Source: Myxococcales bacterium (GTDB lineage: Bacteria; Myxococcota; Polyangia; Polyangiales; Polyangiaceae). Taken from it: a stretch of 8,647 bases of DNA. This document shows positions 1 to 7,955 of the stretch, in pieces. Location of the stretch: positions 1 to 8,647 of the forward strand of contig JAGQIY010000174.1 of assembly GCA_020430865.1 (NCBI GenBank), in the 5' to 3' direction. Position 1 is the stretch's first letter, and every line of letters starts with the position of its first letter. The position numbers and the translations under genes are program-made. The notes beneath the pieces were generated by a model that saw only the letters and a program-made list of their open reading frames with translations, was not told the origin of the DNA and ran no database searches.

Positions 1-983
1 GGATGGAGGCACTGGTCGACGGCGACTACGCGTCGTTCGCCAACCTCGCCGGCGACGTGCTGACCAGCACCGGGCAGCGCTACACGCCTCTGCGGGTCAA
101 GCGCATCCGCAGCTTCAACAGCGCTATTCCGGGAGGAAGCGAAACGTCGCTGCTACCGGCCCCCAAGCTGGTCGCTGAACGTCAGCTGTACGCCGTCACC
201 TCCGCCCCAGTGCAGCTCGAAGGGCTCAGCTGGACGCCACCCGAGAAGTCCAAGGCCTTCGAGGTCTCGGTCACGGGCCCCGATCTCAGCTACACCGTGG
301 AGACCTCGAAGCCCGAGCTCAGCTCTGCGCCTGTCGCACTCACGCCAGGCCGCTACCAGACCCGCGTGTCCGCGATCGACGGCTTCGGACATCGCGGCAT
401 CGCGTCGCAGCCGCTGGCGATTCGCGTGGTGGGCGTCGACCTTCCTCCAGGCGCCTTCATCGACCGACGCGGGGTGATTCGACTGGGCGAGAGCCAGGCC
501 ATGCACTTCACCGCGGCGGAGGGTCTGCGCCTGACCCTGGGCGCCCGACGTCCGTACAGGAACGCCCAGGCTGCCATCGGACTGCTGGGGGGGAGCACCA
601 CCTACGTCCACCTGCGGCTACCGCAGACGAACGAGCTACTCACCACGAAAATCTCTCCGCGCGGAATCATAGCCAAGGTCAGGCTCACCCCCCGCCTCGC
701 GTCCTGGCCCAAGGACGACGTCAACGTGCGTGTCACCCTGGAGAACACCGATGGCGGCGAGGTGCCGAACTTCATTCGACCGAAGCTGAGCGCGACCCTG
801 GGGATCGATCCTCTGGCGCTGGAGTGGCGACGCGAGGGCGGAGCTTACGTCGCCAAGGTGCCGAAACCCGATGGCCCTGGACCGTGGGTCGTGCGCGTCC
901 AAGTCGACGATCAGTACGGCATCGAGCTCGGGCGCGACGTGCTCGAGATCATCGAGAGCCGAGCAAGGACCGCGAAGAAGTAG
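1..983 (+). CDS. FecR-like / Ig-like beta-rich protein, C-terminal part (5' truncated)
   Basis: The open frame is already open at the left edge and ends at TAG 981-983. The first ATG (base 3) has no visible ribosome binding site or signal sequence after it, so it is probably internal and the true start lies outside the window. The visible 326 residues have no enzyme motif. Roughly residues 55-145 look like an Ig/fibronectin-like module: a short 'W-T-P-P' strand motif, then 'LTPGRYQTRVSAIDGFGHRG', a pattern typical of the post-FecR repeats of myxobacterial FecR-family envelope proteins. The rest (150-326) is further beta-rich sequence ending in a basic tail. The usual N-terminal parts (signal peptide, FecR or LysM domain) would be upstream. 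A structural or surface role is inferred; no substrate can be named. It converges with sthA, with only 17 bp between the stops. FecR-like is my best guess; the real family could differ. Confidence 0.6.
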   Translation, partial: MEALVDGDYASFANLAGDVLTSTGQRYTPLRVKRIRSFNSAIPGGSETSLLPAPKLVAERQLYAVTSAPVQLEGLSWTPPEKSKAFEVSVTGPDLSYTVETSKPELSSAPVALTPGRYQTRVSAIDGFGHRGIASQPLAIRVVGVDLPPGAFIDRRGVIRLGESQAMHFTAAEGLRLTLGARRPYRNAQAAIGLLGGSTTYVHLRLPQTNELLTTKISPRGIIAKVRLTPRLASWPKDDVNVRVTLENTDGGEVPNFIRPKLSATLGIDPLALEWRREGGAYVAKVPKPDGPGPWVVRVQVDDQYGIELGRDVLEIIESRARTAKK

Positions 984-1000
984 CGCGCCCGGGCCGACGC

Positions 1001-2428
1001 TCACGCAAAGCCGGACAGCGCATCATAGGCCGCGTACTTGAAGGTCTCGGACAGCGTCGGGAAGTTGAACACCAGCTCGATGAAGGTGTCGACACTGCCG
1101 CCGAGCGCGATCGCCATCTGGCCGATGTGCACCAGCTCGGAGGCGCGGTCACCCAGGCAGTGACAACCGAGGAGCTTCCGCGTCTCCTTGTCGAAGACCA
1201 GCTTCACGACTCCCTCGCGATCACCGATGATCTTTCCCCGGGCGTTGTCCCGATAGAAGGCTCGTCCGACAACTACCTCGCGCTGCTGTTCGGCTGCCGC
1301 CTCCTCGGTGAGTCCCACCGCGGAAACCTCGGGGATCGTGTAGATACCGTAGGGCAACAAGTCATCGACCGCCCGCTTGTAATCGAAGCCGAACGCATGG
1401 CAAACGGCCACTCTCGCCTGCTCCATCGAGGTGGAGGCCAGCGCCGGAAAGCCGATGCAGTCCCCTGCCGCCCAGATGCTCGGCACCGCGGTCTGGTAGT
1501 CGCCATCGACCTGGACGTAGCCACGCTTGTCGATCTGGATGCCCAGCGCTTCGAGCCCCAGCGTGCGAGTGTTCCCGCCTCGACCAGCCGCGAACAGCAG
1601 CTGCTCGGAGATCACTTCGACCCCGGAGACCAGCCGGGTGACGATTCCGCGGTCGTCACGGAACACCGCCTCGTGGCCGTCCCCGAAGTGCAGCTGCATG
1701 CCCTTGCTCCGCATGGCGCTCTCCAGTCGCTGCACCAGCTCATCATCGAGGAAGCCCAGGATTCGAGCGCGCGCCTCGATCAACGTCACCTTCACGCCCA
1801 GCTCGGCGAACAAGGTTGCGTACTCGCAGCCGATGACGCCGGCGCCGATCACGGTGAGCGACGCCGGTACCCGCGCCAGCTCCAGCACGCTGTCGGAGTC
1901 CTCGATGTCCGGATCCTGGAAATCGATGCTGGCCGGACGATACGGGCTCGACCCAGTTGCCACAAGGAAATGCTTGGAGCGCAACCGCAGCTCACTGCCG
2001 TCCGGTCGCGTCACCGCAAGCTCGTGGGGGCCGACGAAGCGGCCGAAGCCGTGGATCAGCCGAACGTCGTGACGCTCCAGGTTCCAGCGCATGCGGGCAA
2101 CCTCTTCGGCCCGCACGGCGTCCTTGCGACTGGCCAGCCGGGGAGCCGCCGCGCGTCGCTCCACCGCGACCGCGATGCCATAGAGTTCACGGTGGCGATG
2201 CCCCGAGAGAAACAGGCTCGCTTCACGCAACGTCTTGGAGGGGAGCGTGCCGGTGTGAACGCAGGCGCCGCCCGGGTCGACGGCGCGCTCGACCAGCGCC
2301 ACGCGCTTGCCGAAGTACGCGGCCTGGACCGCTCCCTTCTCACCAGCGGGTCCGCCACCGACGACGATCAGGTCGTACTCCGCGCCTGCCTCGGCGCGCG
2401 CAGGAGCTGGGTCGTCGGTGTTCGTCAC
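1001..2428 (-). CDS. sthA: Soluble (Si-specific) NAD(P)+ transhydrogenase SthA
   Basis: A 475-residue cytosolic flavoprotein that moves hydride between NADPH and NAD+, balancing the two cofactor pools. Domains in order: FAD-binding GGGPAG (24-29), the flavin-proximal segment GGACVHTGTLPSK (53-65), the NAD(P) Rossmann motif GAGVIG (195-200), the second FAD motif AAGDCIGFP (320-328), and a dimerisation domain from about 360. Residues YGIYTIPEVSAVG (360-372) and HIGQ (434-437) match the E. coli SthA pattern. Two replacements separate it from dihydrolipoamide dehydrogenase: only one of the redox cysteines is present (C56; the second position is T61), and the catalytic His before the PT motif is F456 (FNFPTLSE). 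It therefore cannot be a disulfide reductase. The start is GTG, chosen because it lies 8 bp after the stop of the upstream lipoprotein gene and gives the normal family length; longer in-frame extension runs into that gene. It is probably co-transcribed with the lipoprotein gene. Confidence 0.95.
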   Translation of the reverse strand: MTNTDDPAPARAEAGAEYDLIVVGGGPAGEKGAVQAAYFGKRVALVERAVDPGGACVHTGTLPSKTLREASLFLSGHRHRELYGIAVAVERRAAAPRLASRKDAVRAEEVARMRWNLERHDVRLIHGFGRFVGPHELAVTRPDGSELRLRSKHFLVATGSSPYRPASIDFQDPDIEDSDSVLELARVPASLTVIGAGVIGCEYATLFAELGVKVTLIEARARILGFLDDELVQRLESAMRSKGMQLHFGDGHEAVFRDDRGIVTRLVSGVEVISEQLLFAAGRGGNTRTLGLEALGIQIDKRGYVQVDGDYQTAVPSIWAAGDCIGFPALASTSMEQARVAVCHAFGFDYKRAVDDLLPYGIYTIPEVSAVGLTEEAAAEQQREVVVGRAFYRDNARGKIIGDREGVVKLVFDKETRKLLGCHCLGDRASELVHIGQMAIALGGSVDTFIELVFNFPTLSETFKYAAYDALSGFA

Positions 2429-2436
2429 GCCAGCGC

Positions 2437-2922
2437 CTACTCGCCTTCGCCGCCCTCGTCCTTGGCGTCCAGATCGATCTCCCAGTCGATCACGTGGTCG
2501 GCACCACTGAACGGCGGGACGACCACGTTCGCCATGGCGTTGAGGATGCACTTGCCGAGCGGCGTGTCCTTGAACGGGCTGTTGATGTCCGAGGCCTTGA
2601 CGTTTCCGTCGGGAGAGAAAGTCAGGGTGACCTTGGCCTTGCCCTGAGGCCCTTCGCTCGTGACCACGCCGACGCACTGCTTCGCCGAGCGCGCCGCGCG
2701 GATCAGCTCGAGCTCCGACTGGTGCTGGTCCCACTGGGCCCGCTTGTCCATGTCGGTGTCCTCCGTGGGACCGCCGGTGTCAGTCTGGTTGGCCGCAGCC
2801 TCCTCGTCCGCCTCGAGCTGCTCGTCGAGGATCTCCTCGGGGGACTTCACGCCCTGGGGGCCATAGCTGGGACCGCAGCCAACAGCGATGGCCGCGAGCA
2901 AGAACAGTGCAGACTTTCGCAT
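2437..2922 (-). CDS. Lipoprotein with AgmX/PglI-like (TonB-C-like) C-terminal domain
   Basis: A 161-residue predicted lipoprotein. MRKSALFLLAAIAVGC is a short basic n-region, a hydrophobic core and a lipobox (A-V-G-C, Cys16), so the mature protein would begin with a lipidated cysteine. Residues 26-60 are an acidic, low-complexity linker (E/D/T-rich). From about C83 to 150 comes a compact domain with the pattern 'GKAKVTLTFSPDGNV', 'INSPFKDTPLGKCIL' and 'VPPFSGADHVIDWEIDL', which I recognise as the AgmX/PglI C-terminal type common in myxobacteria and distantly like TonB C-terminal domains. C83 and C125 could form a disulfide. The function is unknown; related proteins are linked to gliding or envelope complexes. 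I prefer ATG 2922 over the in-frame ATG at 2958 because it puts the signal sequence at the N-terminus. No Shine-Dalgarno is visible before it. Confidence 0.82.
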   Translation of the reverse strand: MRKSALFLLAAIAVGCGPSYGPQGVKSPEEILDEQLEADEEAAANQTDTGGPTEDTDMDKRAQWDQHQSELELIRAARSAKQCVGVVTSEGPQGKAKVTLTFSPDGNVKASDINSPFKDTPLGKCILNAMANVVVPPFSGADHVIDWEIDLDAKDEGGEGE

Positions 2923-2928
2923 GGCGGG

Positions 2929-2958
2929 AACATACCAGGCGCCTCGGGGCCGCAACAA
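2929..2958 (-). promoter_or_regulatory. Possible sigma-70-type promoter for the lipoprotein-sthA unit
   Basis: On the minus strand TTGTTG (bases 2958-2953) and TATGTT (2934-2929) are separated by 18 bp. The match is 3/6 to the -35 and 4/6 to the -10 consensus. Transcription would begin at or beside the ATG at 2922, so the mRNA would be leaderless, in agreement with the missing Shine-Dalgarno. Such partial matches occur by chance, so confidence is low. Confidence 0.22.
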
Positions 2959-3078
2959 TGCCGACCCGCGCGCCTGGCGCGCTGAGGCGGATGGCGGCAG
3001 CTGCGGAGCGTCTCACCCCCGAAAAACCCGGCAAAGGATGCGCTGACCTGGGGGTCGAAGTGGCTCGGGTGGTCGCGC

Positions 3079-4443
<1,365 letters not shown>

Positions 4444-4578
4444 TGTGCAAAAAATGCTACCGGCGCAGAATCAGGCACGCAAGAAGTTCCTAGTCGCCCT
4501 CGTCGACCCGGCGTAAGTGTGCCGACTCCATGGTCTATTCGCGACCGGCCTGGCGCGGGATCTGATAGGAAGCACGCC
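4444..4578. other. Divergent intergenic region between the response regulator and namZ
   Basis: About 135 bp separate the two divergent start codons, so promoters for both genes should lie here. I searched both strands for the sigma-54 -24/-12 pattern. The near matches (GGCAC...CGC and TTTTTTGCA on the minus strand) have a spacing off by one and were not accepted. No clear sigma-70 promoter or operator palindrome was found. Confidence 0.4.
4567..4572 (+). promoter_or_regulatory. Ribosome binding site of namZ
   Basis: AGGAAG lies with its AGGA core 8 bases before ATG 4579. It decides the start: the longer in-frame ATG at 4519 has no such site, and the 20 residues it would add do not resemble the family. 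Confidence 0.65.
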
Positions 4579-5799
4579 ATGCTCGTAGGACTCGATCAGA
4601 TCGCGACGGGGCAGTTCTCGGCTACGCGCCGGCGCCTTCGGAGTTCCCGCGTGGCGGTGCTGACCCACTCCGCCGCCACCGACCGCCGAGGCTACACCAG
4701 CCTCGAGGCGCTGGAGGAGCTCGGCGTTCACCCTCGGATCCTGTTCACTCCCGAGCACGGACTCGACGGCGCGGCTCAGGCGCAGGAAGCGGTGCCGAGC
4801 CCCGACGGCAACGACAGCGAGTGGTCTCTGCGCTCGATCAGCCTCTACGGCGACACCAAGGAGTCCCTCTCCCCCAGCGCCGATCAGCTCAGCGGCATCG
4901 ATGTGTTGTTGATCGATCTGTGTGACGTCGGCAGCCGCTACTACACCTACGTCTGGACCGCGTTGCTCGCGGCCCGCGCGGCCCGCGCGGCGGGGGTGCA
5001 CAGCTTGGTGCTCGATCGCCCCAATCCGATCAGCGGGGATCCAGCGCTGCTCGAGGGGGCGCCACAGGCCGAAGGCTACTTGTCCTTCGTGGGACTCGAG
5101 CCGCTCCCGATCCGCCACAGCCTGACGCTGGGCGAGATCGTCGTGCGCTATCTGCTCCAGGATGGCGCCGACGTCGGCCCCGACGGCGCCGCGAGCGTGG
5201 TGCCGGTGCGCGGCTGGGAGCGGCACAAGACGGCGCGTTCCTGGGGGCGCCCCTTCATTCCGCCCTCCCCCAACATGCCCAGCGCCGAGACCGCGCTGGT
5301 GTATCCCGGCGGATGCCTCCTCGAAGGCACGAACCTCTCGGAGGGGCGTGGCACCACGCTGCCGTTCCTGACCATCGGCGCGCCCTTCATCGATGGAGAG
5401 AAGCTCGCCCACGCGCTGCGTGACGCCGTCTTGCCCGGAGTCATCGCTCGCCCCGTCGGCTTCAAGCCGAGCTTCGACAAGTTCGCGGGTGAGCTGTGCG
5501 GCGGCGTGATGCTCCACGTCACCGACGAGCGTACTTTCCGCCCGGTAACGACTTACCTCACGCTGATCAACCTGGCGCGCAGCCTCGCGCCGGACCAGTT
5601 CCAGTTCAGCACCGACCCCTACGAGTTCGAGACGGCGATCCCCGCCTTCGATCTGCTCACGGGTTCGAGCGCGGCGAGGGAGGCGATCCTGGAGGGGGCC
5701 AGCCCAACCCGAGTCGCCGAGCTGGTCGCTCCGGTGCCTGAAGAGTGGCACGAGGCCGTGTGGCAGGCGGAGGCCGACCTCGGCCGCGCGCTGGCCTAG
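4579..5799 (+). CDS. namZ: Exo-beta-N-acetylmuramidase NamZ (DUF1343, GH171)
   Basis: A 406-residue protein of the DUF1343 family, whose characterised members (NamZ, formerly YbbC, in Bacillus subtilis) release terminal N-acetylmuramic acid from the non-reducing end of peptidoglycan fragments. Family motifs in order: GLDQI (4-8), THSAA (29-33), FTPEHGL (56-62), SLYG (88-91), DVGSRYYTYVW (116-126), DRPNPISG (146-153), RHSLTLGE (179-186), PPSPNMPS (228-235) and NLSEGRGTT (252-260). E59 in the PEHG motif is a likely catalytic residue, and E255 lies in a strongly conserved loop; both assignments are from family pattern. No signal peptide or membrane segment is seen after the chosen start, unlike the secreted Bacillus enzyme, so it should be cytosolic and work on imported muropeptide-derived sugars. 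Its stop overlaps that of the convergent peptidase gene. No other peptidoglycan recycling gene is in view. Confidence 0.93.
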   Translation: MLVGLDQIATGQFSATRRRLRSSRVAVLTHSAATDRRGYTSLEALEELGVHPRILFTPEHGLDGAAQAQEAVPSPDGNDSEWSLRSISLYGDTKESLSPSADQLSGIDVLLIDLCDVGSRYYTYVWTALLAARAARAAGVHSLVLDRPNPISGDPALLEGAPQAEGYLSFVGLEPLPIRHSLTLGEIVVRYLLQDGADVGPDGAASVVPVRGWERHKTARSWGRPFIPPSPNMPSAETALVYPGGCLLEGTNLSEGRGTTLPFLTIGAPFIDGEKLAHALRDAVLPGVIARPVGFKPSFDKFAGELCGGVMLHVTDERTFRPVTTYLTLINLARSLAPDQFQFSTDPYEFETAIPAFDLLTGSSAAREAILEGASPTRVAELVAPVPEEWHEAVWQAEADLGRALA

Positions 5800-7217
5800 C
5801 TTCGGATCGCTGCCTCCACCTCGCTCACCGACTTCGGGATGCCTCGAGTGAGCACCTCGTGACCGCTGGAGGTGACCAGGACGACGTCCTCGATGCGGAT
5901 CCCGCGCACGTCGCTGTACTTCGCGAGCTCTTCCCAGTTGACCAGCTTCGCGAGCTGGCCCGCCGCTTCGCGTTCACCGAGCCCGGGGATCCGATAGAAG
6001 CCGGGCTCGATGGTCACGGCCATACCCGGCTCGAGATCGCGATCCAGACGCAAGAAGCGATCTCCCGCGCCCGGCGGTCGTGAGCGACCACGGGCGTAGC
6101 CGGCTCGATCCCCGAGATCTTCCATGTCGTGAACGTCGAGGCCGAGCAGGTGCCCCACTCCGTGCGGAAAAAAGAGCCCCGCCAGACCCAGCTCATAGCA
6201 CTCTCGCGGGTCCGCCTTCACGATGCTCAGCGCCGCGAGCCCCTCGAGCAGCATGTAGCCAGCGTGACGATGCACCTCCAGGTAGCGGACGCCCGGCGCC
6301 ACCTGCTCGATGGCCGACTGCTCCGTGGCCAGCACCACCTCGTACATCGCGCGCTGCGTCGCGCTGAAGCGACCGCTCACCGGCCAGGTGCGCGTGACAT
6401 CCCCTGCCCAGCCTTCCTCGGTCTCGGCGCCGACGTCTGCCAGCAGCAGATCGCGCTCACCGAGCAGGTGGTGATGGCGTTCGTTGTGCAACACCTCGCC
6501 GTGCACCGTGACGATCGAGTTGTAGCTGGGGCACATACCGGCGGCGATGATCGGCTGCTCCATCGCCGCACGGACCACTGCCTCGCGGATACCAAGCCGC
6601 GTCGCCGCCATGCCGGCCCGGTGCGCCCGCTCGGTGACGATCGCCGCCTGGCGCAGCTGCGCGATGGCGGCTTCGTCGTGTCGCAGGCGCACCTCGATCA
6701 GCGCATCACCCAGCATGGCGGCCGCGTCGTCCAGCTGGTCTCCGCCTCCAGCGATCACGTCGCGGTCCAGCTTCTCTGCGAGCCAGACCGCCGTGTCGGC
6801 GTCCTGTGGTGGCACCAGCACCACCGCGGGCGCGCCCACGAGTTCATCCAACGGGCGCACGGGTAGCTCCAGCTCCATCGCCAGATCGTCGAGGCTCGGC
6901 ACGGGTCCGGTCCAGAGCGCATCGCCTGGATCCGCCGGGCGTGCGTACAGCGTCCACTCTCCGGCCGAGAGCACGAGCACGGCACCCTCGAGGTGCCGCC
7001 CGACGAGGTACAGGAAGTGACTCTCGGCCCGGAACCGGTAGCGGTTGTGGGGGAAGTTGCGGGGGCGAGAGTACCCCGCGACCAACCACACCGGCTTGTC
7101 CCAGCTCGGGCTCAGACACTCGGCGAGACGCCTTCTGCGAGCGGTGAACGCTGACGCTGGGGAGGGCTGTGTCCAGGCCAGGGACGCTGCGCCGGGGATC
7201 GCGATGGGCTCCTGCAT
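5796..7217 (-). CDS. Xaa-Pro aminopeptidase/dipeptidase (M24B, aminopeptidase P family)
   Basis: A 473-residue cytosolic metallopeptidase predicted to cleave the bond before proline. An N-terminal aminopeptidase P-like domain (to about 165, including FRAESHFLYLVG at 62-73) precedes the pita-bread catalytic domain. The dinuclear metal ligands are all present: D261 (LLADVGAE), D273 (GDVTRTWP), H356 (PHGVGHLLGLDVHD), E404 (VTIEPGFY) and E443 (GIRIEDVVL). The auxiliary histidines H244, H352 and H363 are also there. The 'FLRLDRDLEPGM' segment before the E404 motif resembles prolidases, so the exact activity (tripeptide or dipeptide) cannot be decided. The ATG start has AGGA 7 bases upstream. There is no signal peptide. 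It is convergent with namZ and shares its stop region. Probably acts in general peptide turnover, consistent with a predatory or proteolytic lifestyle. Confidence 0.92.
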   Translation of the reverse strand: MQEPIAIPGAASLAWTQPSPASAFTARRRRLAECLSPSWDKPVWLVAGYSRPRNFPHNRYRFRAESHFLYLVGRHLEGAVLVLSAGEWTLYARPADPGDALWTGPVPSLDDLAMELELPVRPLDELVGAPAVVLVPPQDADTAVWLAEKLDRDVIAGGGDQLDDAAAMLGDALIEVRLRHDEAAIAQLRQAAIVTERAHRAGMAATRLGIREAVVRAAMEQPIIAAGMCPSYNSIVTVHGEVLHNERHHHLLGERDLLLADVGAETEEGWAGDVTRTWPVSGRFSATQRAMYEVVLATEQSAIEQVAPGVRYLEVHRHAGYMLLEGLAALSIVKADPRECYELGLAGLFFPHGVGHLLGLDVHDMEDLGDRAGYARGRSRPPGAGDRFLRLDRDLEPGMAVTIEPGFYRIPGLGEREAAGQLAKLVNWEELAKYSDVRGIRIEDVVLVTSSGHEVLTRGIPKSVSEVEAAIRS

Positions 7218-7224
7218 GACGTCA

Positions 7225-7228
7225 TCCT
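7225..7228 (-). promoter_or_regulatory. Ribosome binding site of the Xaa-Pro peptidase gene
   Basis: On the minus strand AGGA lies 7 bases before the ATG at 7217-7215. This supports that start, which also gives a full aminopeptidase P N-terminal domain. Confidence 0.55.
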
Positions 7229-7552
7229 AGCAGCGCCCTCGGACCCACGAGCGCTCAGGCTGACGCCTCGGCACAGATCCAATTCACGGCTTGGCTCGTA
7301 AGCGACGAGAGCCGCTGAATGGGCAACGGCTCCCCTGGCAGGTGGGAACGCGTCGGCGCGGTTACGCTTCGACGCCTACTGCAGCCAATTGCCCGTTGTT
7401 TCACGGGATTTGTTGAACGCATTTCGGGGATCTGAAACCATGACTCGCCCACACCGTAGGGGGGTGACCAGAGCGCTGACAGCACGGTCGGCGGCTCCGG
7501 GGGAGGCGGACATCCCGTTCGCCAAACGTCTTGTCCGTGTCGGCAATCAAAC

Positions 7553-7557
7553 AGGAG
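7553..7557 (+). promoter_or_regulatory. Ribosome binding site of the Cys-rich precursor gene
   Basis: AGGAG lies 10 bases before ATG 7568, slightly farther than the usual distance but the strongest Shine-Dalgarno match in the neighbourhood. It supports high translation of the small gene. Confidence 0.55.
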
Positions 7558-7567
7558 TGAGATTGAA

Positions 7568-7816
7568 ATGAAGCTTGGAACCGCTATCGCGACCGCAGCC
7601 TCCGCTGGGCTGCTCCTGGGAACCATCGTTGCCTGTGGTGGCAACGCGCCTGATGCGGCTGCGCCGGATCCCGCCGCCGCTGCTGGCGCGAAGGCCTGCT
7701 GCAAGGGCATGAACGAATGCAAGGGCAAGGGCAGCTGCAAGACCGACGCGAACGAGTGCGCCGGCAAGAACGAGTGCAAGGGCCAAGGCGGCTGCAACGC
7801 GCACTGTCCCAAGTGA
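7568..7816 (+). CDS. bufA: Cys-rich bufferin-type (BufA2-like) precursor peptide, lipoprotein signal
   Basis: An 82-residue small protein recognised as a precursor for MNIO (DUF692) modification. Residues 1-23 form a signal sequence: K2, a hydrophobic core, then a lipobox I-V-A-C with Cys23. A short Ala/Pro/Asp spacer follows (26-41). The core (42-82) has eight cysteines at 44, 45, 51, 57, 64, 70, 76 and 80, with many Lys and Gly. The motif G-x-N-E-C-K-G-x-G-x-C occurs twice (47-57 and 66-76). In known bufferins the neighbouring MNIO enzyme turns selected cysteines into thiooxazoles and the exported peptide sequesters copper; that this peptide does the same is inference. The DUF692 gene starts 139 bp downstream, with a strong hairpin between. 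Unlike typical bufferins the signal looks lipid-anchored. An unmodified metal-binding lipoprotein is the alternative. Confidence 0.82.
   Translation: MKLGTAIATAASAGLLLGTIVACGGNAPDAAAPDPAAAAGAKACCKGMNECKGKGSCKTDANECAGKNECKGQGGCNAHCPK
7703..7795 (+). repeat. Two-unit Cys repeat inside the precursor core
   Basis: Two 36-bp units, 7703-7738 and 7760-7795, encode KGMNECKGKGSC and AGKNECKGQGGC. They are spaced by a period of 57 bp (19 residues). Eight of twelve residues are identical, and both cysteines and the ECKG core are preserved. It looks like an internal duplication of the core peptide, giving two equivalent modification or metal-binding sites. Confidence 0.8.
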
Positions 7817-7860
7817 TTGGACTGCATCATGAGGTGCTCTCGGGCGCCCCGTGATCCAAG

Positions 7861-7890
7861 CGAGGGGCGATCCAAGCGGATCGCCCCTCG
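7861..7890 (+). terminator. Perfect 13-bp hairpin between precursor and MNIO genes (attenuator/partial terminator)
   Basis: CGAGGGGCGATCC (7861-7873) pairs perfectly with GGATCGCCCCTCG (7878-7890) around an AAGC loop, followed by only TTT and then ACG. The GC-rich stem fits an intrinsic terminator, but the short T-run suggests partial termination or an mRNA-stabilising 3' end. This would give much more precursor than enzyme mRNA. A direct repeat GATCCAAGCG (7853-7862 and 7869-7878) overlaps it and allows an alternative pairing. Confidence 0.7.
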
Positions 7891-7955
7891 TTTACGTAGA
7901 GCCTCCTGATCGTCGCCATCCGAGAACGGCATCTCCAGTCAGCAAGCAGTCAGCC

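Larger units (their letters stand above)
7218..7567. other. Gene-free leader between the divergent peptidase and the Cys-rich precursor
   Basis: About 350 bp contain no gene I can support. It should hold promoters for both divergent genes. A small imperfect hairpin (AGCG/CTCG pairing with CGAG/CGCT, bases 7232-7255) lies just upstream of the peptidase gene, without a T-run. Base composition is less GC-rich around 7380-7450 than in the genes, as expected for a promoter region, but no convincing -35/-10 pair or metal-regulator operator was found. The long upstream leader for an 82-residue gene may contain regulatory sequence. Confidence 0.5.

Noticed and set aside
1001..2428. Dihydrolipoamide dehydrogenase or mercuric reductase instead of SthA
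   Set aside because: The second redox cysteine (T61) and the catalytic His (F456) are both missing, as in SthA.
824..2647. 607-codon open frame on the plus strand across sthA
   Set aside because: It is the antisense shadow of sthA, which has full family motifs. Its translation is Arg/Ala/His-rich with no domain.
2968..2982. Palindrome GCGCGCC-T-GGCGCGC between the regulator and lipoprotein genes
   Set aside because: Perfect 7-bp arms but practically no loop and no T-run on either strand. In such GC-rich DNA it is likely chance, so not called a terminator.
4444..4520. Sigma-54 promoter candidates upstream of the response regulator
   Set aside because: GGCACACTTACGC and the TTTTTTGCA element have GG-to-GC spacings one base off the required distance, and the second sits almost on the start codon.
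4471..5751. 426-codon open frame antisense to namZ
   Set aside because: Shadow of a high-GC gene; namZ carries all family motifs and a ribosome binding site.
7413..7441. TTGAAC-N17-AACCAT as a promoter for the precursor
   Set aside because: The -10 half matches only 3 of 6 positions, too weak to call. An ECF-type promoter cannot be recognised without knowing the local consensus.
7255..7932. 225-codon minus-strand frame across the Cys-rich precursor
   Set aside because: Low-complexity translation made by reading the repeat of the precursor backwards, and it crosses the hairpin. The plus-strand gene has a ribosome binding site, signal sequence and a family match.
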